Part shown: piece after piece, positions 1-5,881 of the stretch
How positions within the stretch are numbered: the stretch's first letter is position 1
Layout: every line of letters begins with the position of its first letter
DNA from: Promethearchaeia archaeon
GTDB taxonomy: Archaea; Asgardarchaeota; Lokiarchaeia; Sigyniarchaeales; SOKP01
Reading direction: 5' to 3'
NCBI GenBank assembly: GCA_029856295.1
Contig: JAHQWS010000013.1
Coordinates: 1 to 10,942, forward strand
Length of the DNA: 10,942 bases
Notes under the pieces: model-generated
What the model was told of the DNA's origin: nothing
Database searches by the model: none
The model's input: only the letters and a program-made list of their open reading frames with translations
Program-made: the position numbers and the translations under genes

Positions 1-88
1 GAAATAAAAATTAAGTAAATTTCAGAAAAAAATTTAAAAAAAGACTAACTTATAAACTCAAGAATTTAGAAAGTTTATAATATCAATC
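1..88 (-). terminator. Candidate oligo-T terminator region after the 89-889 gene
   Basis: This AT-rich stretch lies downstream of the minus-strand gene ending at 89. Two seven-A runs on the plus strand (about 26-32 and 36-42) read as T7 runs on the minus strand, the usual archaeal intrinsic termination signal. No stem-loop is needed in archaea and none is obvious. No open frame of note is seen here. Confidence 0.4.
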
Positions 89-889
89 TTAATCAATTAA
101 GTCCAGTATGTTGTTAATTTCAAATCCATAAGTTAGATATTGAATCAAAAGTCCAACCAATCCAGCAGCTATTGCCAAAAATATCGCATAAAAACTCCAT
201 CTAGGCCAAGGTTTATTCTTAAAATTATAGCCCATTTTAAACTGCTCATATAAAACAATAACACCCCAAGCTATCATAGCAATATCAAATGCCCATGTGG
301 AAATTTCATGTAATTCAGGTGTATAATTCTTTAACCATCCGGCATTTGGACCAATTCTTAAAAGATCTATTTCCGTTGGGGCGCGTACTACTAAGAAGAC
401 AAAACCTATATGCATTATTAAAATCCAAGAAAGTATAAGTAAATGCATATTGAGCCATTCCCATGTCCTTTTTTGTAAACGATCTTGAAAGAAAAATTTA
501 CCACGTTTCCTTTCAATAATGACTACAATCCCAAAAACAGCCAAAACAATGAAGACTAATGCGACCATGATAAATGGATTCACAGATCCTGAGGCAAGGA
601 TAGGCAGGAGGGAAGCTTGAATCAATGCGATAGCCCGTGGCAGAGGGCTCTTTTGGTACCATGCCAAGCCTACAGTAAGGAAAATGATGCTATATCCCCA
701 ATTATGAATCGCCAATGGTTTTTCTTGTAGATATTCAATCGCAAAAGGCATTATGTACCATATAAAATATATGAGTCCTAAAATGACCAAGCCAAGACCG
801 GGACCAATAAATTTATTCTGCTTAATTTCCTCCTTTCTAGTAGATTCATCTGTTTTTTCAGATTTTTTTATAGTGTTTTCATCACTCAA
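89..889 (-). CDS. Multi-pass membrane protein of unknown function
   Basis: This 266-residue protein is not one I recognise. The first 26 residues are highly charged and rich in Lys and Glu, probably a cytosolic tail. About six or seven hydrophobic segments follow, near residues 29-50, 62-78, 84-99, 104-126, 147-168, 198-214 and 231-255. A basic loop around 127-142 (many K/R) suggests a cytosolic loop by the positive-inside rule. Histidines lie in or near membrane segments (H62, H149, H160, H194), but no cofactor motif can be named. The start is TTG: the only upstream signal is GAGTGAG at 895-901, a good Shine-Dalgarno five bases from the TTG, and the next in-frame ATG would remove the tail and most of the first helix. 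The gene stands alone, with about 208 bp to the gene upstream. Being a gene is well supported; function is open. Confidence 0.85.
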   Translation of the reverse strand: MSDENTIKKSEKTDESTRKEEIKQNKFIGPGLGLVILGLIYFIWYIMPFAIEYLQEKPLAIHNWGYSIIFLTVGLAWYQKSPLPRAIALIQASLLPILASGSVNPFIMVALVFIVLAVFGIVVIIERKRGKFFFQDRLQKRTWEWLNMHLLILSWILIMHIGFVFLVVRAPTEIDLLRIGPNAGWLKNYTPELHEISTWAFDIAMIAWGVIVLYEQFKMGYNFKNKPWPRWSFYAIFLAIAAGLVGLLIQYLTYGFEINNILDLID

Positions 890-894
890 TTTCG

Positions 895-901
895 CTCACT
901 C
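895..901 (-). promoter_or_regulatory. Shine-Dalgarno site supporting a TTG start
   Basis: Read on the minus strand this is GAGTGAG, followed by CGAAA and the TTG start of the membrane-protein gene ending at 889. The GTGA core matches the archaeal 16S 3' end. It decides the start, because no ATG or GTG is available in frame near the N-terminus. Confidence 0.5.
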
Positions 902-931
902 ATTCCTCTATTTTAAAATACATTACAATTT

Positions 932-945
932 TGTATATAAGATTT
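932..945 (-). promoter_or_regulatory. Probable TATA-box promoter for the 89-889 gene
   Basis: The minus strand reads AAATCTTATATAC here, a TATA-like element. Transcription starting about 25 bp downstream would begin near 911 and give a short leader of about 20 bases that contains the Shine-Dalgarno at 895-901. The element is judged by eye in AT-rich DNA, so the call is tentative. The rest of 890-1097 shows nothing else I can name. Confidence 0.4.
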
Positions 946-1097
946 TATTTTTATTTCTAGTATTTATAATTTACTCCTTTAGAACTTAGATTAGGCTTAT
1001 TTTTATATTTCGTTCAGCTATTTTTCCAACTAATTTACATATTCAGTATAATTTCGATTATCTTCATCCTTTACCATTTTATCGCTAGAATTCTCTG

Positions 1098-1706
1098 TTA
1101 ACTTAAAACTATCTTTTTATAAAGTTTAGAATTTTTGAAATCTTCGAAATCATCTATGTCAGAAAGAACTGGAAGAAGATAAAAACTTAATCCAATTTTT
1201 TTAATTTCATTGAGTGTATCTTTTAAAACACTGGATGTGCTCCATTTTTTATTAGTAAATAATTCCGGATAAATTTTTTTGAGCCCCATCAAATAATAAC
1301 CTCCATCCTTGGCGGGACCAAGTATTACATCAAATTCTGATAGTCGGTTAAAGGCTTCTCTTATAATTTCAGGGGTCAATTCCTCGCAATCACTGCCAAT
1401 TATTACTGCTTTCTCGTGATCATTAAAAGCCAATTTAAATGCTCTACACATCCTTGCTCCAAAACTATTACCCTCTTGTAAAAACTTGGTAAATATTCGA
1501 TTGTCCCACGAGTCTTTATCGTCAATAAAATTAGAATAAAATAATAAACGTGAAGATTGAATTTCACTTGCAATCAACCGGGTATAATCAAGTAAGGCAG
1601 TATAAACTTTTAAAGCTCCTTTATCCCCTATTTCTGCGGCTAATCTCGTTTTAACGCTTCCCAGGTGAGGATTCCGTATTAAAATGATTAATGCATCTTT
1701 GTTCAA
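1098..1706 (-). CDS. DUF2064 / TIGR04282-type transferase (GT-A-like, rSAM-associated)
   Basis: The 202-residue protein has the motif series of the DUF2064 family, also called rSAM/selenodomain-associated transferase 1 or 'arsenosugar biosynthesis glycosyltransferase'. Visible motifs are NPHLGSVKTRLA (12-23, the nucleotide-binding N-terminal loop), EGNSFGARM (78-86), IGSDCEEL (103-110, with the metal-binding Asp), LGPAKDGGYYLMGL (129-142), W155-S-T, and D183-I-D-D near the C-terminus. Length is normal for the family. The fold is that of nucleotidyl/sugar transferases related to CofC and MobA. Substrate is unknown. It starts at TTG only three bases after the stop of the radical SAM gene; a GTGAAG Shine-Dalgarno (1713-1718) lies inside the last codons of that gene, and the next in-frame ATG is residue 86. 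This implies translational coupling and a joint pathway. No clear terminator follows it. Confidence 0.85.
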   Translation of the reverse strand: MNKDALIILIRNPHLGSVKTRLAAEIGDKGALKVYTALLDYTRLIASEIQSSRLLFYSNFIDDKDSWDNRIFTKFLQEGNSFGARMCRAFKLAFNDHEKAVIIGSDCEELTPEIIREAFNRLSEFDVILGPAKDGGYYLMGLKKIYPELFTNKKWSTSSVLKDTLNEIKKIGLSFYLLPVLSDIDDFEDFKNSKLYKKIVLS

Positions 1707-1709
1707 GTC

Positions 1710-2717
1710 TTACTTCACGATCGTTGTACAATTATTATTAATTCTAACAAGATTACTTGAGGGACCTTGCTGCCATTCGAGATCAATTTGATCTCCCCTA
1801 CACCAAGGACAATATTCATCATGGGAGTTTAAATTTCCGTTTATTAACCTTCTACTTGCACATCCCCCTTGACAGGGACATTTTGCGGCTATAGATGGAA
1901 TTTCTCTGGCGAGTTTGAAGTAATGAGAATCAAAAATCTTCTCTTTAAGTGCTGGTAGGTCTTTTATTAGGGGGATATATTTGGATTCCTCACTTTTACT
2001 CCAATAAACGCATGGAATTACTTGTCCACGAGGATTAATCCTGATGCTTTTATATCCGCAAGGAGAATATACATCACCAAGATTTAAAACTGCTCTAACT
2101 ACTGGCTCGGAGCATGAGATTAACTTGCTTGTCCCGAGCAATAGACGGAATCCCTCCCAGAACTCTTTATAACTCAAATGATACTTATCAGAATTCACAG
2201 ATTGATAAACACTGACGCGTAAGTTTACTCCGTGAGAGCGAACGAGATCCACTATTTGATCCATCATGTCATAATTGATGGACATCAGCGTAGTAAGGAT
2301 AGTTAACTGAATTTTTTCATTCTTGCATCGTTCAATGGCTTGATGCACTAAGTCCCAATTACCATTACCGCGAAAATCATCTTGACCTTTTTTTGTAGGA
2401 AAGTCAATTGATACTTCCACATCATGAAATAGTTTCAAGTATTTTTCAGGAAGAGAAGTCAACGTCAGACCATTTGAGGCTATGCTAATACTGATTTTCT
2501 GCTTGGATAAAAATTCAAGAATCTGATAAAACTCGGGATTTAATATATTCTCACCTGTACCTAACCCAATGGCTTGGATTGGAAGTGCCTCAAATAAAAT
2601 TTGAATTTGATTCAGTGTAAGATTTGAAATTTGATTTTTATCTCTGTAACAATGTCCACAATTTAAGTTACAGTTATTCGTTAATCCAATTCCAACAGAA
2701 TATTCCATTTGTACCAT
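1710..2717 (-). CDS. Radical SAM enzyme with C-terminal SPASM domain
   Basis: The 335-residue protein carries the radical SAM motif CxxxCxxC at C16, C20 and C23 (CNLNCGHC), which holds the SAM-binding [4Fe-4S] cluster. GTGEN (53-57) is a variant of the GGE motif. The TIM-barrel region runs to about residue 200. The C-terminus is a SPASM domain: C220-x10-G-x4-C236, then C280, C282, C286, C303 and C306, seven cysteines that suit two auxiliary iron-sulfur clusters. SPASM enzymes include RiPP maturases, sulfatase maturases and small-molecule modifying enzymes, so the substrate is not determined. ArsS also co-occurs with DUF2064 proteins, but its C-terminal domain differs from this SPASM pattern. 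ATG at residue 1 or 4 could start translation; neither has a strong Shine-Dalgarno. The gene lies 34 bases after the methyltransferase gene and three bases before the transferase gene, in one likely operon. Confidence 0.9.
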   Translation of the reverse strand: MVQMEYSVGIGLTNNCNLNCGHCYRDKNQISNLTLNQIQILFEALPIQAIGLGTGENILNPEFYQILEFLSKQKISISIASNGLTLTSLPEKYLKLFHDVEVSIDFPTKKGQDDFRGNGNWDLVHQAIERCKNEKIQLTILTTLMSINYDMMDQIVDLVRSHGVNLRVSVYQSVNSDKYHLSYKEFWEGFRLLLGTSKLISCSEPVVRAVLNLGDVYSPCGYKSIRINPRGQVIPCVYWSKSEESKYIPLIKDLPALKEKIFDSHYFKLAREIPSIAAKCPCQGGCASRRLINGNLNSHDEYCPWCRGDQIDLEWQQGPSSNLVRINNNCTTIVK

Positions 2718-2751
2718 CTTTAATTATTTTTTTAAACCTACTTAGTGGCCT

Positions 2752-3570
2752 TTAAGGAACTAATCCATGTACTATGAAATAAACAATACTTGCAAAGTAT
2801 TGCTGGTTTTTGATACTTAATTTAAGTTCCGATACCCAAGTTTCATGTTCTTTAGGCGTGATTATTCCCTGTTCAAGAGCCCCAGATGCCGCATGCCATA
2901 ATGATTGAGTTAAGGAACTATTATCATCTGTTGCTACAGTTACCACCGGATATACGGTGACTTCTTTCAAATCTTTCACTTTCATAAAGCGAAAGAGTTG
3001 TCTTCCGCTCCAATTATTTCCATCCTTATGGTCATTCCTCCAGTGAAATATTCGGCGTGTGAGTTCTCGGTCGGAATGATCAACTACAAGAGTCTCAAAA
3101 TCCCAGTCCATTAAAACAATTCTCCCCCCAGATTTTACCACACGAATCAACTCAGCTATAACTTCCAAAGGATTTATGATGTAAAGTAGTAAGCGTGCAG
3201 CAAACACACCATCAAATGATCCATTGGGATAGACTAGTTCACTTGCTTTTCCAACCTCAAACTTGATTAAATTATTTAGGTTTTCATTACATGCATATTC
3301 CTGGGATAATTTAACGATTTCAGGAGAAATATCAATTCCTGTAATACGTCCTCCAGGTGAGAGATTACGTGCCATCAAACGACATAAAACTCCACTTCCG
3401 CTGCCAGCTTCTAAGAGATACTCTCCTCTTTGGGGATTTAGGACATCCCTCAGAGCATAATTAACCTGCATCTGATCTGGATATTGTGCTCGCTCCTCAA
3501 GAAACTCGACTATACCTTTAGCTTTTTTGTATTCATCCGAGCCGTTTAACCACGAACTCATGGGAACCAT
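2752..3570 (-). CDS. Class I SAM-dependent methyltransferase
   Basis: The 272-residue protein is a Rossmann-fold methyltransferase of the Methyltransf_11/25 (UbiE-like) type. Motif I is EAGSGSG (54-60). The acidic residue at the end of beta-2 is D80, in GIDIS. A FDGVFAARLL stretch (119-128) matches the motif around beta-4, and GGRIVLMDWD (148-157) matches the post-motif strand. The C-terminal 110 residues form a substrate-binding part with no family signature I can name. It has only two cysteines (C63, C94), so the multi-cysteine arsenic site of ArsM is absent. It is the first gene of the cassette with the radical SAM and DUF2064 genes. No Shine-Dalgarno precedes the ATG, but a TATA box lies about 25 bp upstream, so the mRNA is probably leaderless. 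A second ATG at residue 4 is a possible alternative. Confidence 0.9.
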   Translation of the reverse strand: MVPMSSWLNGSDEYKKAKGIVEFLEERAQYPDQMQVNYALRDVLNPQRGEYLLEAGSGSGVLCRLMARNLSPGGRITGIDISPEIVKLSQEYACNENLNNLIKFEVGKASELVYPNGSFDGVFAARLLLYIINPLEVIAELIRVVKSGGRIVLMDWDFETLVVDHSDRELTRRIFHWRNDHKDGNNWSGRQLFRFMKVKDLKEVTVYPVVTVATDDNSSLTQSLWHAASGALEQGIITPKEHETWVSELKLSIKNQQYFASIVYFIVHGLVP

Positions 3571-3590
3571 ATGGGATTACGCTCAAAAGA

Positions 3591-3605
3591 TTATAAACTT
3601 TCATA
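3591..3605 (-). promoter_or_regulatory. TATA/BRE promoter of the methyltransferase-rSAM-DUF2064 cassette, probably leaderless
   Basis: The minus strand reads TATGAAAGTTTATAA. A purine-rich BRE-like GAAAG sits directly before TTTATAA, centred about 25 bp upstream of the ATG at 3570. The spacing puts the transcript start at or next to the start codon, which fits the lack of a Shine-Dalgarno there. Confidence 0.6.
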
Positions 3606-3624
3606 CAAGAAAGTCGTTATTTAC

Positions 3625-3668
3625 TTATAATTAAATTATAATTTCATTATAATCAAATTTATACTTTA
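3625..3668. repeat. Four 11-bp direct repeats (TTATAA-type) in helical phase
   Basis: Four consecutive 11-mers begin at 3625, 3636, 3647 and 3658: TTATAATTAAA, TTATAATTTCA, TTATAATCAAA and the weaker TTTATACTTTA. The first three share TTATAAT exactly, and the spacing is exactly 11 bp. They lie 20-70 bp upstream of the cassette's TATA box and about 200 bp upstream of the GTPase gene. Just beyond, at 3672-3679, is the perfect 8-bp palindrome CTTGCAAG. One copy per helical turn suits a protein that binds one DNA face, or intrinsically bent DNA. Local AT content is high, so chance must be considered. Confidence 0.55.
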
Positions 3669-3817
3669 TCACTTGCAAGCAGCACACTAAAACTCCTTAT
3701 ATTTATAACATAAATTCAAATTTCAATAATTCAAAATAAATGATCAAAATCCCAGATTCTAAAAATCGGTCTTGATTAATTTTTTTGCATAAAATTTTTT
3801 AATGAATGTAGTGCATG

Positions 3818-3825
3818 TATAATTT
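3818..3825 (+). promoter_or_regulatory. Tentative TATA box for the roadblock-GTPase gene
   Basis: TATAATTT here would place the transcript start near 3843-3846, leaving a leader of under 20 bases that still includes the Shine-Dalgarno at 3848-3853. Other TATA-like stretches nearby (around 3834-3847) make the choice uncertain. Confidence 0.35.
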
Positions 3826-3847
3826 GGAATTCAAATAATATAATAAA

Positions 3848-3853
3848 GTGAGG
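3848..3853 (+). promoter_or_regulatory. Shine-Dalgarno GTGAGG deciding a TTG start
   Basis: GTGAGG lies eight bases before the TTG at 3862. An in-frame stop at 3844-3846 and the absence of ATG or GTG between it and the roadblock domain make TTG the first usable start. The next in-frame ATG is at residue 155, past the roadblock domain. Confidence 0.5.
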
Positions 3854-3861
3854 CGAAGCTG

Positions 3862-5430
3862 TTGTCGGTAAGTAAAGATAAGTATTTTTCGGAGTTATAT
3901 GAAGATTTTTTAGCATTAAATTCCGAGGTTGAGGCTATTATTCTTTCTGATCATGAGGGATTTATAATAGCAGGAGAAAAAAGAAAAAACATTGATATTG
4001 AATTAGTATCAGTTTTAACCGCAGTTGTAAATCCTATTTTAGAGAGGTTTCGTGATGAGTTTGCATTTAAGAAGTATGGTTCAGCTTCTTTTGATACGGA
4101 AACTCATAGACTATTATTTATATCTGTAGACGAGAATGCCACATTAAGTTTTGTCGTAAATACCCTCGCTTCTATAGATAGACTTTATCCATATGCTTAC
4201 TTTATTGCAGAAAAATCTGCTCAAATAATCAACGCTGACGAAAATGACGTAATTCAGATAGAAATTCCAAATTTTGAATATGCATTAGAAAAATCCGAAA
4301 AATTACGACATCAAATATATCAAATGAGATTAGACCAAGGATTATCCTACAGATTTAAGTTTGTAATAGTAGGGGATTTAAGGGTAGGAAAAACTTCAAT
4401 TGTAAGACGCTTTGTTGATAAAAAATTTTCTAAGGATTATAGGTCAACAATAGGATTGAATATTTTATCACATATTTTTGAATTTTTAGATAATGATATT
4501 CACATTAATTTATGGGATATAGGGGCTCAAAAATACTTCAAAAGATTTCGAAAAACGTATTATTCTGGCACTCAGGCTGCCTTTATAGTTTTTGATTTGA
4601 CCAACCGCGAATCATTCAACAATATTCAAACATGGTACGTCGAACTGATCGATTTTATAGGAGGAAAAGATATTCCAATCGTACTTGTAGGAAATAAAAA
4701 GGATTTGGTTGATCAAAGAGATATAACGTCCGAAGAAGGAGTTTCTATGGCAAAATATTTGTCTGAAACAGGAACTTCTAAAATATCATACATAGAAACT
4801 AGCGCGCTTACGGGAGAAAATATAGATGATGCTTTCAATTTAATATCATATTTCTACATTCAAATCTCTCAGGAAAGAGAAGAAGAATCTCTAAGGAATA
4901 ATTTATTTACCCAAATCAATTCGATTTTGGATAAAAAAAAAACCTTAAATATCTGCTTAATCACTGAAAATCCTTATTGGAATCCCATATTTCAAATTTT
5001 AACTGAACTGAAATATTTAGGAAAAGTTTCGAAGTTAAAGGACGAAAAGGACGCAAAAATTTATCATTACGATAACGGGTTAATATTGCGAGGCTATACA
5101 TTCAATACAATGAATATTTCTAACGCCGACGCAGTTTTCTGTATTTTTGATGTTCGAAAAAAAGAACATATCAGCATTAAGTGGATAGAAATCATTCATG
5201 ATATAGTCAAAGAAATAGAAACAAAGAAAGTAGTATTATGTGGAATGAGAGTTTCAGATGATTCTAATTGGTCTGTCCTGCTCGATGAATTTTATGGGCT
5301 CAATATAAACCCATATTTAGAAAAACAGATGATATCCCTCTTAATCTTTAAAATAGGCATCGACTATAGATTAGAAATCTATGAAAAATTAGAGGTTATG
5401 TTCAATAACATGATAGAATCGTTAACATAG
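3862..5430 (+). CDS. Roadblock/LC7-Rab/Ras-like GTPase-degenerate GTPase fusion protein
   Basis: This 522-residue soluble protein has three modules. Residues 8-125 fit a roadblock/LC7 (MglB-like) domain: a first helix, the EAIILSDHEGFIIAG hairpin (24-38), a long second helix, and later strands. Residues about 163-335 are a Rab/Ras-like GTPase with G1 GDLRVGKTS (171-179), G2 Thr196 in STIG, G3 WDIGAQ (218-223), G4 NKKD (278-281) and G5 ETSAL (312-316). Residues about 360-522 repeat the order of GTPase strands and helices (LNICLI; ADAVFCIFDVRKKEHISIKW; KKVVLCG) but lack P-loop, NKxD and SA motifs, so this looks like a pseudo-GTPase. In known systems roadblock proteins such as MglB and Ragulator subunits bind small GTPases and act as GAP or scaffold; an internal regulator is inferred here. 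G3 has Ala at the Ras Gly60 position. No lipidation cysteine is at the C-terminus and there are no membrane segments. The start is TTG. Pathway unknown; probably signalling or trafficking-like control typical of Asgard archaea. Confidence 0.9.
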   Translation: MSVSKDKYFSELYEDFLALNSEVEAIILSDHEGFIIAGEKRKNIDIELVSVLTAVVNPILERFRDEFAFKKYGSASFDTETHRLLFISVDENATLSFVVNTLASIDRLYPYAYFIAEKSAQIINADENDVIQIEIPNFEYALEKSEKLRHQIYQMRLDQGLSYRFKFVIVGDLRVGKTSIVRRFVDKKFSKDYRSTIGLNILSHIFEFLDNDIHINLWDIGAQKYFKRFRKTYYSGTQAAFIVFDLTNRESFNNIQTWYVELIDFIGGKDIPIVLVGNKKDLVDQRDITSEEGVSMAKYLSETGTSKISYIETSALTGENIDDAFNLISYFYIQISQEREEESLRNNLFTQINSILDKKKTLNICLITENPYWNPIFQILTELKYLGKVSKLKDEKDAKIYHYDNGLILRGYTFNTMNISNADAVFCIFDVRKKEHISIKWIEIIHDIVKEIETKKVVLCGMRVSDDSNWSVLLDEFYGLNINPYLEKQMISLLIFKIGIDYRLEIYEKLEVMFNNMIESLT

Positions 5431-5456
5431 AGGTATAATGGGTTATAAAAATAAAG

Positions 5457-5462
5457 TTTTTT
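5457..5462 (+). terminator. Oligo-T terminator between convergent genes
   Basis: A T6 run, soon followed by a T-rich stretch (to 5471), starts 26 bases after the stop of the plus-strand GTPase gene. It overlaps the stop codon of the convergent minus-strand gene, so the two transcripts end in a 30-bp gap. The call rests on the T-run alone. Confidence 0.4.
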
Positions 5463-5841
5463 AATAATTTTCATCAAAATCGCCAAGAGCTCTAAATTCC
5501 TCAGTTTTTCCGGGTTCCGCATTAAATGCTTTTTGTAACAATTCGGCTGCTCGTTGCCAAATAGTTTTCATAGCAGTACATACTATATCATAATCTTCTT
5601 TATTTTGTAGCTTCAACGAGGCGGTTTTAGAATTTTCATTCACTTCAATATCGATGGGTATCTCTTGTGTTACTCCTCCAAAGATTCGAATCATCTCTCT
5701 GATTTCATTTGGCGACCCTAAATCTCCGGCAATAATACCCTCTCTTTTGACTTTCAATTCAATTGATAATTGATTCTCATTTTCTGTAATTTCTATGGCA
5801 TTCTTTAAAGAATCACTTAATTTTGGCAATAATTCTTCCAT
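5461..5841 (-). CDS. Small acidic protein of unknown function
   Basis: This soluble protein of 126 residues has no family I can recognise. It is rich in Glu and has no signal peptide, membrane segment or cysteine cluster (one Cys). Predicted by eye: an N-terminal helix, two or more strands (LSIELKVKREG; then EIPIDIEVN and TASLKLQ), and a long helix around VCTAMKTIWQRAAELLQKAF. A GTG at 5847 would add two residues, but that GTG is part of a GGTG Shine-Dalgarno (5847-5850) sitting five bases before the ATG at 5841, so I take the ATG as the start. The gene begins 40 bases after the CocE-like hydrolase stop with no terminator between, so the two are probably cotranscribed and may work together. 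Confidence 0.75.
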   Translation of the reverse strand: MEELLPKLSDSLKNAIEITENENQLSIELKVKREGIIAGDLGSPNEIREMIRIFGGVTQEIPIDIEVNENSKTASLKLQNKEDYDIVCTAMKTIWQRAAELLQKAFNAEPGKTEEFRALGDFDENY

Positions 5842-5844
5842 TTT

Positions 5845-5850
5845 CACACC
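5845..5850 (-). promoter_or_regulatory. Shine-Dalgarno GGTGTG that moves the start to the ATG at 5841
   Basis: On the minus strand GGTGTG is followed by AAA and ATG. The GGTG core pairs with the archaeal anti-Shine-Dalgarno at a five-base spacing from this ATG. The overlapping GTG at 5847 lies inside the pairing site and is therefore an unlikely start. Confidence 0.55.
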
Positions 5851-5881
5851 TTTTTCTTTTTAATTATACTTTTTTTTATTT

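Noticed and set aside
753..989. Plus-strand open frame of 78 codons
   Set aside because: It overlaps the membrane-protein gene and its promoter on the other strand, is low in complexity and has no recognisable motif; it reads as an antisense shadow.
3263..3460. Plus-strand open frame inside the methyltransferase gene
   Set aside because: It lies fully antisense to the conserved SAM-binding motif region, so it is a shadow frame.
1098..3570. Arsenosugar operon (arsM-arsS-glycosyltransferase)
   Set aside because: Gene order and the DUF2064 member fit, but the methyltransferase has only two cysteines and the radical SAM protein has a SPASM cysteine set, not the ArsS C-terminal domain. I kept general family names.
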